Positions 52,649-64,000 of a DNA stretch of 64,000 nucleotides are shown piece after piece. The notes under the pieces were generated by a model that was not told the origin of the DNA, searched no databases, and was given only the letters and a program-made list of their open reading frames with translations. Origin of the DNA: Leucobacter soli (GTDB lineage: Bacteria > Actinomycetota > Actinomycetes > Actinomycetales > Microbacteriaceae); the NCBI RefSeq assembly GCF_910593785.1, contig NZ_CAJVAP010000007.1, forward strand, positions 62,001-126,000, read 5' to 3'. How positions within the stretch are numbered: position 1 is the first letter of the stretch; every line of letters begins with the position of its first letter. The translations under genes and the position numbers were made by a program.

Positions 52649-54220
52649 CTACCCCAGCGGTGCGCCGAGCGCGCCCTCGGCGGCGGATACCACGGCGCCG
52701 GAGACGACGAAGTCGCGCGCGGCGGTGATGGTCGGCGAGAGGAAGGTGTCGGTGTCGGGCGCCGGGATGCGGGTACGGAAGAGCGCGTGGACCGCCGCGG
52801 TCGCCGGGGCGGGATCGCCCGCGCCCTCCGCCGCGCGGAAGTCGAGGGCGCGGGTCGATGCGAGCAGCTCGATCGCGAGCACCCGGCCCAGCCCGTCAAT
52901 GCCTCGGCGCAGCTTGCGCCCGGCGTGCCAGCCCATGGAGACGTGATCCTCTTGCATCGCGGAGGAGGGGATCGAGTCCACCGAGGCGGGCGCCGCGAGG
53001 CGCTTGAGCTCCGAGACGATGCCGGCCGCGGTGTACTGGGCGATCATGAGCCCGGAGTCGAGGCCGGCATCGGCGGCGAGGAACGGCGGCAGGCCGTGGC
53101 TGCGGGCGACGTCGAGGAAACGATCCGTGCGGCGCTCGCTGATGGAGGCGAGGTCGGCCACCGCGATCGCGAGGAAGTCGAGCACGTAGGCGACGGGCGC
53201 GCCGTGGAAGTTGCCGTTCGACTCGACCCGGCCGTCGGGCAGCACGACCGGGTTGTCGATCGCGGAGCGCAGCTCGATGCTCGCGACGCGTGCGGCGTGA
53301 TCCGCCGTGTCTCGCGCCGCACCGTGCACCTGCGGGGAGCAACGCAGCGAGTAGGCGTCCTGCACCCGGGTGAACTCGCCTTCGCGCGGGCGCTGGATGA
53401 GGCGGGAATCGGCGAGCACGGCCGCGATGTTCGCGGCGGCGGCACCCTGGCCGGGATGCGGGCGCAGCTCCTGCAATTCGGCGGCGAAGACGGCATCGGT
53501 TCCGGTGAGGGCCTCGACCGAGGCCGCCGCGGCGAGGTCGGCGACCTTGAGCAGTGCGCCCAGGTCGTGCAGGGCCAGGCAGAGCATGCCGAGCATGCCA
53601 TCGGTGCCGTTGATGAGGGCGAGGCCCTCCTTCTCGGCGAGCACGAGCGGCTCGATGCCGGCGTCCGCGAGCGCGGAGGCGGCATCGATGGCCGGGGCGT
53701 GCGGATCCTCGCTCACTCGTACCTGGCCTTCGCCGAGCAGGGTGAGCGCGCAGTGAGCGAGCGGGCTGAGGTCGCCCGAGCAGCCGAGGGAACCGAACTC
53801 GTGCACGACCGGGGTGATGCCGGCGTTCAAGATCGCGGCATACGTTTCGGCGACGACGGTGCGCACCCCGGTGCGGCCGCTGGCGAGCGTGTTGAGACGC
53901 AGCAGCATGAGGGCGCGAACGACCTCGCGCTCGACCTCGGGGCCGGTGCCGGCCGCGTGCGAGCGGATCAGGCTGCGCTGCAGCTGCTGGCGCTTCTCCT
54001 GGGGGATCTGCACCTTGGCGAGCGCGCCGAAGCCGGTGGAGATGCCGTAGTGCGGGCGGGTGTCGTTCGCGAGCTCGTCGATCATGCGCCGGCTCGCGGC
54101 GATGCGGTCGAGCGCGTCCGGTCCGATCTCGACGCGTGCGCCCTCTCGGGCGACGGCCACGACGTCGGCGACGGTGAGGGGGGCTTCGCCCAGAACGACG
54201 GTGGTGACAGTGCTGCTCAT
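52649..54220 (-). CDS. hutH: Histidine ammonia-lyase
   Basis: 523 aa enzyme that removes ammonia from histidine to give urocanate, first step of the pathway. The MIO prosthetic group forms from the tripeptide at residues 147-149, which here is Cys-Ser-Gly (GSLGCSGDLSPLAH) rather than the more common Ala-Ser-Gly. Other conserved segments: YGISTGFGALA with the catalytic Tyr, ALINGTDGML, and SAMQEDHVSMG. The ATG is chosen because the frame upstream is Arg/Ser-rich and unlike the family. Confidence 0.96.
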   Translation of the reverse strand: MSSTVTTVVLGEAPLTVADVVAVAREGARVEIGPDALDRIAASRRMIDELANDTRPHYGISTGFGALAKVQIPQEKRQQLQRSLIRSHAAGTGPEVEREVVRALMLLRLNTLASGRTGVRTVVAETYAAILNAGITPVVHEFGSLGCSGDLSPLAHCALTLLGEGQVRVSEDPHAPAIDAASALADAGIEPLVLAEKEGLALINGTDGMLGMLCLALHDLGALLKVADLAAAASVEALTGTDAVFAAELQELRPHPGQGAAAANIAAVLADSRLIQRPREGEFTRVQDAYSLRCSPQVHGAARDTADHAARVASIELRSAIDNPVVLPDGRVESNGNFHGAPVAYVLDFLAIAVADLASISERRTDRFLDVARSHGLPPFLAADAGLDSGLMIAQYTAAGIVSELKRLAAPASVDSIPSSAMQEDHVSMGWHAGRKLRRGIDGLGRVLAIELLASTRALDFRAAEGAGDPAPATAAVHALFRTRIPAPDTDTFLSPTITAARDFVVSGAVVSAAEGALGAPLG

Positions 54221-54249
54221 AGGTCGATCCCAGCGCATGCGCGGCTCGA

Positions 54250-54279
54250 ACTGTAGAGCTCCCGAGCCGCTCCTGTCCG
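54250..54279 (-). promoter_or_regulatory. Candidate hutH promoter
   Basis: On the minus strand CGGACA (-35) and TACAGT (-10) are 18 nt apart. The -35 box lies inside the palindromic operator at 54275. Confidence 0.5.
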
Positions 54280-54290
54280 GGATACCGGAC
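54275..54290. promoter_or_regulatory. Candidate IclR-type operator between hutH and hutG
   Basis: GTCCGGGATACCGGAC is palindromic in 7 of 8 pairs. It lies in the divergent hutH-hutG interval and could serve both genes. Confidence 0.65.
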
Positions 54291-54423
54291 GAGTCCGCGA
54301 TGGGGTGCGGCGCAGCGCGAGCGGATCGTGGCAGGCTAACGGCAGAGGATCGCGCAGCACGGCGATCCGAGACGATCCGAGACGATTCGGAACGAGACGA
54401 ACCGACGCGGGAACGGAGACCCC

Positions 54424-55377
54424 ATGACAGGCAGGCTGGTGCATGATCCGCTATGGCCGCGCACGGGCGGATGGCCCGCGCTCGGGGACTCCGGCACGGT
54501 CGACCTCGCCCTGATTGGCGTGCCGACGAGCCGGACCTCGCTCTCGCCGACGCAGGCGCACGAGACCCCGGCCGCCGTGCGCGACGCGCTGCGACGCTAC
54601 TCGGGGCATTTCGTGGCGCCCGGGCTGCCGGGCGACCGCGGCGCCGAAGCCGAACTGGTGCTCGACGAGGCCGTGAGGTTCGCCGATGCGGGCGACCTCG
54701 AAGATCCGGATACCGAGGACGGCGAGGTCGCCGCAACGGCTGCGATCCGGGCGCTGGCGGCACGCGCCGAACTCGTGGTCGCGCTCGGCGGCGACAACGC
54801 GTGCACCGTGCCGGCTGCGCTCGGCATCGCCGGAGCGCACGGAGGGATCGGCGCCGCCGGCCTCATCACGCTGGACGCCCACCACGACCTGCGCGACGGC
54901 CGCAGCAACGGCTCCCCGGTGCGCCGTCTCGTCGAGGCCGGCCTCGATCCGCGCCGCATCGTGCAGATCGGGATCGCCGACTTCGCGAACTCCCGCGCCT
55001 ATCGCGATCGCGCCAAGGAGTGGGGGATCACGGTGATCCATCGCGACGAGCTGCACGAGAGGCCGATGGGCGAGGTGGTCGCGGAGGCGCTCGAGATCGC
55101 CGGATCCGGTGGCGGAGTGATCCACGTCGATCTCGACGTCGATGTCTGCGACCGCAGCGTCGCCCCGGGCTGCCCGGCCTCGATCCCGGGCGGCATCCAA
55201 GCGCACGAGCTGCGCCGCGCCGCCCGGCTGCTCGCCGCCGACCCGCGCGTGAGAGGCCTCGACATCGCCGAGGTCGACGCGACGACCGATGCGCCCGACG
55301 GGCGCACCGTGAGGCTGGCCGCCCTCCTGGTGCTCGAGGCCGCGGCCGGGCTCGCCTCTCGCTCGCGCCGCCCGTAG
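54424..55377 (+). CDS. hutG: Formimidoylglutamase (ureohydrolase family)
   Basis: 317 aa manganese enzyme of the arginase fold that hydrolyses N-formimino-L-glutamate to glutamate and formamide, completing histidine breakdown. Metal motifs: LGGDNACT, LDAHHDLRDG and HVDLDVDVCD. The Asn in GGDN, in place of the His of arginases, is usual for HutG-type proteins. The leader contains short GATCCGAGAC direct repeats. Confidence 0.92.
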   Translation: MTGRLVHDPLWPRTGGWPALGDSGTVDLALIGVPTSRTSLSPTQAHETPAAVRDALRRYSGHFVAPGLPGDRGAEAELVLDEAVRFADAGDLEDPDTEDGEVAATAAIRALAARAELVVALGGDNACTVPAALGIAGAHGGIGAAGLITLDAHHDLRDGRSNGSPVRRLVEAGLDPRRIVQIGIADFANSRAYRDRAKEWGITVIHRDELHERPMGEVVAEALEIAGSGGGVIHVDLDVDVCDRSVAPGCPASIPGGIQAHELRRAARLLAADPRVRGLDIAEVDATTDAPDGRTVRLAALLVLEAAAGLASRSRRP

Positions 55378-55477
55378 AGCGGGCTCCGTCGAACGGTCCG
55401 GACGGGTGCCGGGATCTCCAGAATTCGCGCGTGTAGAATAGAACGTTGCCAATTTTCGATCGTAAGGATCCACCCCT

Positions 55478-57388
<1,911 letters not shown>

Positions 57389-57390
57389 CG

Positions 57391-57951
57391 ATGGCGGCGA
57401 ATGCCGCTATCGTCGTCCTGCGCGGAGCACGAAGTGCGTAGTCGCAGGATCCAGCTGGCGAGGTCGGCCTCGAAGGCCTGCTGCTGTCCGCCGGGGATGC
57501 GAAGGTCTACCACGTGCCGCTCAGCTACCGCAGCGCCCCGTTCGCGGGATCGGAGGCGTTCCTGGTCGGCACCTCCGAGCACGGCGTGCTCGGCAAGCGA
57601 TGGTTCGCCGACGCGGCCGGGGACCCGGTGTACCGCAGCGTGCTCGCCGCCACGATCGCGCAGGGAGGCCGGGAGGCGGACGAGTTCTCCGACGACGGGA
57701 CCGGCGCGCTCGTCCCCCGGGACCTGAGCACACGGGTGCGCGGATCGGGTGAACCTGGGCGCCTCATCCCGGATCTGAGCGCGGCGACCGTCAGCGCCGT
57801 CGGGCACCTCACCCGACTCGACGCGGACTCCTCCGTGCTCGACATTCTCCGTATCGTGGATCCCGCCGCGGTCGAGCGGGACGATCAGCTCACCCTCCGG
57901 GCGACCTGGCCGGGTCAGACGATGCCGGCGATCCTGGCGACGCTCGAGTAG
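57391..57951 (+). pseudogene. Broken maltokinase N-cap-like gene
   Basis: An ATG 2 nt past the typA stop opens a frame that meets TAG at 57439-57441; the same frame then continues through SQDPAGEVGLEGLLLSAGDA and YHVPLSYRSAPF to 57951. The latter part resembles the maltokinase N-terminal cap domain found in small actinobacterial proteins. The expected first 45 or so residues are replaced by about 19 that overlap a REP-like repeat. Translation could restart at GTG 57514 and give a 145-aa product that lacks the first strands. I consider it a remnant. Confidence 0.6.
57412..57453. repeat. REP-like palindromic repeat, copy B
   Basis: GTCGTCCTGCGCG, a small GCAC/GTGC stem, then AGTCGCAGGATCCA. 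It shares outer sequences with copies at 10681 and 58947 and carries the stop codon that breaks the gene around it. Confidence 0.65.
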
Positions 57952-58004
57952 GGTCGCGCTCGGAGAGAGCACCCAGGCGCGAGCCCCGGGGTGCGCGCGT
58001 GCCG

Positions 58005-58010
58005 TAGGCT
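58005..58010 (+). promoter_or_regulatory. Putative -10 box (TAGGCT), leaderless start of argF
   Basis: TAGGCT ends 6 nt before the GTG at 58017. Confidence 0.5.
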
Positions 58011-58016
58011 GGACGG

Positions 58017-58940
58017 GTGACCAGGCACTTCCTCCGTGATGACGACCTCTCGCCCGCCGAGCAGCGCGAGGTGCTCGACCTCGCCGCGCGTCTGAAGGCG
58101 GATCGCTTCGCGGAGCGCCCGCTCGAGGGGCAGAAAACCGCGGCCGTCATCTTCGACAAGACGAGCACGCGCACGCAGGTCAGCTTCTCGGTGGGGGTCG
58201 CCGACCTCGGCGGCAATCCGCTGATCATGGACTCGAAGAACTCCCAGATGGGCGGCAAGGAGTCGATCTCCGACACCGCGAAGGTGCTCTCCCGCATGGT
58301 CGAGATGATCGTCTGGCGCACCTATGCCCACGCCGGCCTCGAAGAGATGGCTGCGCACGCGACGGTGCCGGTGATCAATTCGCTGAGCGACGACTTCCAC
58401 CCCTGCCAGATCCTCGCCGACCTGCAGACGATCCGCGAGCACAAGGGCGAGCTCGCGGGGCTCACCGCGAGCTATCTCGGCGACGCCGCCAACAACATGG
58501 GCCAGTCCTACCTGCTCGGTTTCGCCACGGCGGGGATGCACATCCGCGTCGCCGGCCCGGCCGGCTATCACCCGCGGGCCGACATCGTGGAGGATGCGCG
58601 CCGGATCGCCGCCGAGACCGGCGGCAGCGTGACGGTGACGGAGGATCCGGTCGCCGCCGTGGCCGGGGCCGACGCCGTGATCACCGACACCTGGGTGTCG
58701 ATGGGGCAGGAATCGGAGAAGGCCGAGCGGGTCGCCACCTTCGGCGCCTACCGGGTGACTCCGGAGCTCATGGCGCAGGCGAAGGACGGCGCGATCTTCC
58801 TGCACTGCCTGCCCGCGTACCGAGAGTACGAGGTCGCCCCCGAGGTGATCGACGGCCCGCAGAGCGTCGTCTGGGACGAGGCAGAGAACCGCGTGCACGC
58901 GCAGAAGGCGCTCATGGCGTGGTTGCTCGCGCAGAGCTGA
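58017..58940 (+). CDS. argF: Ornithine carbamoyltransferase
   Basis: 307 aa enzyme joining carbamoyl phosphate and ornithine to form citrulline in arginine synthesis. Motifs: [14 protein letters not shown] (carbamoyl-phosphate loop, with Gln where many homologues have Arg after STRT), [14 protein letters not shown], and FLHCLPAYR with the catalytic Cys. argH follows after a 92-nt gap with a repeat. argG is not between them. Confidence 0.95.
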   Translation: MTRHFLRDDDLSPAEQREVLDLAARLKADRFAERPLEGQKTAAVIFDKTSTRTQVSFSVGVADLGGNPLIMDSKNSQMGGKESISDTAKVLSRMVEMIVWRTYAHAGLEEMAAHATVPVINSLSDDFHPCQILADLQTIREHKGELAGLTASYLGDAANNMGQSYLLGFATAGMHIRVAGPAGYHPRADIVEDARRIAAETGGSVTVTEDPVAAVAGADAVITDTWVSMGQESEKAERVATFGAYRVTPELMAQAKDGAIFLHCLPAYREYEVAPEVIDGPQSVVWDEAENRVHAQKALMAWLLAQS

Positions 58941-58946
58941 CCTTTC

Positions 58947-60490
<1,544 letters not shown>

Positions 60491-60566
60491 GCACTGCGGA
60501 GCGCGAGGCGTCGTCTTCGCGCCTCCGACCGGCTCTCAATAGCTCGGCCGTTCGGTGTTCAGTCGT

Positions 60567-61121
60567 TCAGCCGCTGAGCGAACCGAACGCGGACACGGTG
60601 CAGATCGCACCGACCACGAGAAGCACGGGAGCGCCGAGGATCCCGCACCAGAAGCTGCGTGCCGCGATCCCGAGCGGTAGGAGCGCTGCGACGACGGCGA
60701 CGATCGTGACGAGTATTCCGGTGACAGCGAAGATCGGTTGGCCGAACACCGGAGCCAGCGGAATGAAATGGATGCCGACGACGGCGAGCACCAGCGGGGC
60801 GATGAGGTCGCCGCGTCTTCGCCGCGTCGCCCAGATGGCGACCACCACGATCGCGACGACTTCGAGCGCGAAGACCGTGAGATAGATCGTGCTCGCGGTA
60901 CCGCCGAAACTGATCGCGGTCGGCCCGGTCCAGTTGCGGATCACCGCGGGCATGCTGATCCCGGTGAGCGCGAGGCCTCCGAGCCCGAGGAGGGCGAGGA
61001 CGATTCGCCAGATCCAGTGCGTCGGCGGGCGCTCCTGCGCCCAGCCCGACCATACGAACGCGGCCACGCCGAAGATGACACCGGTCATCAGCAGGTCGCG
61101 AGGGAACTCGGTAATGATCAT
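60567..61121 (-). CDS. Uncharacterised membrane protein
   Basis: 184 aa with five or six hydrophobic helices and short loops (WAQERPPTHWIWR; WATRRRRGDLIAP). No motif was recognised. The ATG is preceded by AGAGGA at about 6 nt. It lies between argH and a small helix-turn-helix gene on the opposite strand and is probably monocistronic. Confidence 0.78.
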   Translation of the reverse strand: MIITEFPRDLLMTGVIFGVAAFVWSGWAQERPPTHWIWRIVLALLGLGGLALTGISMPAVIRNWTGPTAISFGGTASTIYLTVFALEVVAIVVVAIWATRRRRGDLIAPLVLAVVGIHFIPLAPVFGQPIFAVTGILVTIVAVVAALLPLGIAARSFWCGILGAPVLLVVGAICTVSAFGSLSG

Positions 61122-61278
61122 GGATCCTCTTCGATTCCGCCAGCGGGATGGGCAGGCAGGGCCAGCGTATCCCAAGGGCTCGGAGGCCGGTGGAGCCGCC
61201 GGGATCGTGCCGGCGCCGGAAATGCCGGTGCAGGCACGCGCGGTTTACTTCGCCGGGGCGTTCGGGGAGGATGGTGGT

Positions 61279-61593
61279 ATGACTGGCACGGCGGACGACC
61301 TTCCCCTGACCGCGGATCTCGCACGCGCGGCGCGCGCGTTCACGAAGGTGTCGACGCGCACGATCGCGGAATCGGCCGGCCTCACGAAGAAACAGGTGCG
61401 GAGCTTCGAGCAGGGCACGATCGCTCTGCCGGCGGCGGACCTGGCGCGGCTCAAGGAATCGTTGGAGCGGTACGGTGCGCTGTTCATCCCCGAGGACGAG
61501 ACCGCGGGGTACGGAGTGCGCCGACGGTACTCCCGCGAGAAGCTGCTCCAACTGAACGCGTGGGAGGACGAGGGCGGGCCGCCGCCCCAGTGA
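61279..61593 (+). CDS. Small XRE-like helix-turn-helix protein
   Basis: 104 aa. Residues about 25-65 (RTIAESAGLTKKQVRSFEQG and following) fit an XRE-type helix-turn-helix. A C-terminal segment (FIPEDETAGYGVRRRYS) resembles the end of short phage- and toxin-antitoxin-type regulators. No toxin gene is adjacent. The ATG follows GGAGG by 8 nt. It lies 35 nt before tyrS. Confidence 0.78.
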   Translation: MTGTADDLPLTADLARAARAFTKVSTRTIAESAGLTKKQVRSFEQGTIALPAADLARLKESLERYGALFIPEDETAGYGVRRRYSREKLLQLNAWEDEGGPPPQ

Positions 61594-61616
61594 CGGCCTC
61601 CGCCGTGGCCGTTGGC

Positions 61617-61622
61617 TAGAAT
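61617..61622 (+). promoter_or_regulatory. Putative -10 box (TAGAAT), leaderless start of tyrS
   Basis: TAGAAT ends 6 nt before the GTG at 61629. No T-box structure is seen upstream. Confidence 0.5.
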
Positions 61623-61628
61623 CGAACG

Positions 61629-62942
61629 GTGAACGCAGCAGCAGAACGCGCCGAGATCCTGGCAGCCCAGTGCAACGACGACAGCTTCGCGACCCTGTGG
61701 GACGAGCTGGAGTGGCGCGGGCTGATCCACGTCTCGACCGACCCGGGAGCCCTGTCGGAGCTGTTCGAGGGCGAGCCGTTCACCTATTACTGCGGCTTCG
61801 ACCCGACCGCGCCCAGCCTGCACCTCGGCAACCTGGTGCAGCTGCTGCTGCTGCGCCGTCTGCAGTTGAAGGGGCACCGGCCGCTCGGGCTCGTGGGCGG
61901 CTCGACCGGCCTCATCGGCGACCCCCGACCGACGGCCGAGCGCACGCTCAACAGTCGGGACACCGTCGCCGAGTGGGTGGCACGGCTCCAGGCGCAGGTC
62001 TCGCGCTTCCTCTCGGATGACGGCGCGAACGCGGTGCGTCTCGTCAACAACCTCGACTGGACCGCCCCGCTCAGCGCCATCGACTTCCTGCGCGAGGTCG
62101 GCAAGCACTTCCGCGTCGGCACGATGCTCAAGAAGGATGCCGTGGCCGCGCGTCTCGCCTCGGACGAGGGCATCAGCTACACCGAGTTCAGCTACCAGAT
62201 CCTGCAGGGCTTCGACTTCCTCGAGCTGCACCGGCAGTACGACTGCCGGCTGCAGACGGGCGGCAGCGACCAGTGGGGCAACCTGACGAGCGGCACCGAC
62301 CTCATCCGCAAGGTCGAGGGCGTGTCGGCGCACGCGATCGGCACACCGCTGATCACGAACTCCGACGGCACGAAGTTCGGCAAGAGCGAGGGCAACGCCA
62401 TCTGGCTCGACCCCGAGATGTGCTCGCCCTACCGCTTCTACCAGTTCTGGCTCAACCAGTCCGACGCCGATGTGATCGACCGGCTCAAGGTCTTCACCTT
62501 CCTGACCCGCGCCGAGATCGACGAGTACGCGGCGCAGGTCGCGGCCGAGCCGTACAAGCGCGCGGCGCAGCGGCGCCTGGCGCTCGAGGTGACGTCGCTC
62601 GTGCACGGCTCGGCGGCCGCGCAGGCGGCGATCGACGCGTCCGCGGCGCTGTTCGGCCAGGGCGACCTCGGAGCGCTCGATGCGCCCACGCTCGATGCGG
62701 CGCTCGAGGAGCTGCCTGTGGCGACCGGGGGCGCGGGATCCGCCGTCGCCCAGCTGCTCGTCGACTCCGGCCTGGTCGCCTCGCTCAGCGAGGCGCGCCG
62801 GGCGATCGGCCAGGGCGGCGTCTACGTGAACAACGTGCAGGTGTCCGCGGACGACGCCGTGCTCTCGGACTCCGACCTGCTGCACGGCCGTTTCGCCGTG
62901 CTGCGCCGGGGGAAGAAGACGCTCGCCGCCGTGCGCGCCTGA
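61629..62942 (+). CDS. tyrS: Tyrosyl-tRNA synthetase
   Basis: 437 aa class I aminoacyl-tRNA synthetase. The HIGH-like motif is PSLHLGNL, tyrosine-pocket residues lie in YCGFDPTAPS and SYQILQGFDFLELH, and the KMSKS-equivalent is KFGKS (TKFGKSEGNAIWL). The C-terminal S4-like RNA-binding domain (SLSEARRAIGQGGVYVNNVQV) is complete. Confidence 0.97.
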   Translation: MNAAAERAEILAAQCNDDSFATLWDELEWRGLIHVSTDPGALSELFEGEPFTYYCGFDPTAPSLHLGNLVQLLLLRRLQLKGHRPLGLVGGSTGLIGDPRPTAERTLNSRDTVAEWVARLQAQVSRFLSDDGANAVRLVNNLDWTAPLSAIDFLREVGKHFRVGTMLKKDAVAARLASDEGISYTEFSYQILQGFDFLELHRQYDCRLQTGGSDQWGNLTSGTDLIRKVEGVSAHAIGTPLITNSDGTKFGKSEGNAIWLDPEMCSPYRFYQFWLNQSDADVIDRLKVFTFLTRAEIDEYAAQVAAEPYKRAAQRRLALEVTSLVHGSAAAQAAIDASAALFGQGDLGALDAPTLDAALEELPVATGGAGSAVAQLLVDSGLVASLSEARRAIGQGGVYVNNVQVSADDAVLSDSDLLHGRFAVLRRGKKTLAAVRA

Positions 62943-63059
62943 AGCGCTCCCGGAACCGAATCGCCCGGAGCCGGGTCGCTCCCGGGACTGCGGGCGCCCG
63001 GCACCGCTGCGCGGTTCTGGAGATCACGCGAGGGGAGCCGCGAGGGAGGCCGCCGGGAG

Positions 63060-63065
63060 TAGCGT
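63060..63065 (+). promoter_or_regulatory. Putative -10 box (TAGCGT), leaderless start at 63072
   Basis: TAGCGT ends 6 nt before the ATG. Confidence 0.45.
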
Positions 63066-63071
63066 GGGGGT

Positions 63072-63878
63072 ATGAGCGAGGATCGATCCGACACCCACCG
63101 CGTCATCGAGCCGAGCGTGCTCTACCTGGGAACGCCCGTCTACCTGGTCGCGACGCGCAATCCCGACGGTAGCACGAATCTCGCGCCGGCATCGAGCCAT
63201 TTCGCGCTGGGGCGCACCATCGTGCTGGGGCTGGAGGAGGGCGGCCGGTCGCTCGACAATGTACGCCGACACCCGGAGCTGACGGTCAACTTCCCCGCAT
63301 CGCACCAGTGGCGGCACGTCGAGCGCCTCGCCGGCGTCACCGGCAGCGATCCTGTTCCTGAGGAGAAGGCGGGCGCCTACGCCTTCGAACCGCGCAAGTT
63401 CGAACGTGCCGGCCTCACGCCGGCGGCGTCCGATCTCGTGCAGGTGTCGCGGGTCGCGGAGGCGCCGATCCAGCTCGAAGCGCGGGTGCGCACTGCGAGC
63501 ACATCGGGCAGCGGCGAGTTCGGGATCGTCGAGGCCGAGGTCGTGCGCGTGCACGCCGAGCGCGGTATTACGGTCGACGGAACCGAGCACATCGACCCGG
63601 AGGCCTGGCATCCGCTCATCTACGCCTACCGGCACTTCTACGATCGGGGTGCCGAGGTCGGGTGGACCCGCAAGACGCCGTTCGCCGTGACGCCGCCCGC
63701 GGTGGAGCGCTGGGAGACGGCGGGCGGCACCTGGCGCATCGCCGGCGTCGATGACGATTCGGCGACCGTGGAGCTGCTGCGCTGCGATGGCGGCGAGCTC
63801 GTCGAGACGTTGACGCTGCAGGACCCGCGCGCGCTCCGTTGGGCGGCGGTGCAGCGGGCCATCCTCGACGCGCGCTGA
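63072..63878 (+). CDS. Flavin reductase-like FMN-binding split-barrel protein
   Basis: 268 aa. The N-terminal 170 residues show the split-barrel flavoprotein pattern (PVYLVATRNPDGSTNLAPASS, NVRRHPELTVNFPASHQW). A C-terminal tail of about 90 residues is not part of the usual domain and contains a WETAGGTWRIAGVDDDSATVE-type strand pair. Such proteins bind FMN and may reduce flavins or coenzymes. It could supply reduced flavin to an LLM monooxygenase, but it is far from the one in this window. Confidence 0.85.
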   Translation: MSEDRSDTHRVIEPSVLYLGTPVYLVATRNPDGSTNLAPASSHFALGRTIVLGLEEGGRSLDNVRRHPELTVNFPASHQWRHVERLAGVTGSDPVPEEKAGAYAFEPRKFERAGLTPAASDLVQVSRVAEAPIQLEARVRTASTSGSGEFGIVEAEVVRVHAERGITVDGTEHIDPEAWHPLIYAYRHFYDRGAEVGWTRKTPFAVTPPAVERWETAGGTWRIAGVDDDSATVELLRCDGGELVETLTLQDPRALRWAAVQRAILDAR

Positions 63879-63924
63879 TCGCCTTGAAGCGAGCTGATCG
63901 GCTCGTCGCGGATGCGGACATGGT

Positions 63925-63941
63925 CCGCCGCGGAGCGGCGG
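63925..63941. terminator. Possible bidirectional terminator hairpin
   Basis: CCGCCGC and GCGGCGG flank a 3-nt loop between two convergent frames. There is no U-tract. Confidence 0.35.
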
Positions 63942-63949
63942 CGCTGCGC

Positions 63950-64000
63950 TCAGGCCGAGCCGCTCCATGCGGCGGGGACCAGCACCCAGACGACCTCCGC
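63950..64000 (-). CDS. Possible C-terminal end of a leftward gene cut by the window edge
   Basis: Reading in from 64000 on the minus strand, sixteen codons (ending VLVPAAWSGSA) precede a TGA. The hydrophobic, strand-like residues and a hairpin after the stop suggest a real gene end. Too short to identify. Confidence 0.3.
   Translation of the reverse strand, partial: AEVVWVLVPAAWSGSA

Noticed and set aside
55434-55439. TAGAAT upstream of typA as a leaderless signal
   Set aside because: It lies 38 nt before the ATG and a ribosome site follows, so it is a normal -10 box rather than a leaderless one.

Overview
The window is high-GC DNA from an actinobacterium. The combination of PhoH, fumC, DUF4245, xseB, xseA, ispH and ychF in one neighbourhood, the TANNNT -10 boxes placed 6-8 nt before start codons, and the lipoprotein and regulator types all fit the order Micrococcales, most likely the family Microbacteriaceae. 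The genus cannot be fixed from the sequence alone. I recognised no rRNA, tRNA, CRISPR array, prophage or insertion sequence.

Layout. (1) 1-7950: one co-directional block with the end of an aldehyde dehydrogenase, a complete Pot-type ABC importer (binding protein, two permeases, ATPase), a dimeric-barrel protein, a short-chain dehydrogenase-like protein, an LLM flavin monooxygenase and a metal-dependent amidohydrolase. It looks like an import-and-degrade operon for an unknown small molecule. (2) 8024-19261: prolyl aminopeptidase, PIN-PhoH ATPase, acyl-CoA dehydrogenase, a PACE efflux protein, then a leftward group with a TRIC-type channel, a GDSL hydrolase, fumarase, carbonic anhydrase, DUF4245 and exonuclease VII. 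(3) 19440-25638: an accessory cassette with a class II histone-deacetylase-like amidohydrolase, a LacI-family regulator and a sugar-type ABC importer. The deacetylase and importer promoters share two identical palindromic blocks, so the three units probably form one local regulon. (4) 25695-41790: ispH, an S55-like secreted peptidase, a small alarmone synthetase, a coupled PLP decarboxylase and GPH/MFS transporter, divergent aldolase (fba) and fructose bisphosphatase (glpX), a DEDDh exonuclease, ychF, and small VOC, DUF4287 and membrane proteins plus a homocysteine methyltransferase. (5) 41819-48455: a CPBP protease and an oligopeptide ABC importer with fused ATPases. (6) 48661-55377: a complete histidine utilisation locus (hutU, hutI, IclR regulator, hutH, hutG) with matching palindromes upstream of hutU and between hutH and hutG. 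(7) 55478-64000: typA, a broken maltokinase-cap-like gene, argF, argH, a membrane protein, an XRE-like protein, tyrS and a split-barrel flavoprotein.

Recurring themes. About twenty genes appear to be leaderless, with a TANNNT hexamer 6-8 nt upstream of ATG or GTG. Both larger ABC import operons carry a very strong hairpin directly after the binding-protein gene. A dispersed REP-like repeat occurs at three places, and one copy lies exactly where a gene has lost its 5' end. The most promising undescribed system is the LacI-controlled deacetylase and importer cassette. The 1-7950 catabolic operon is second.
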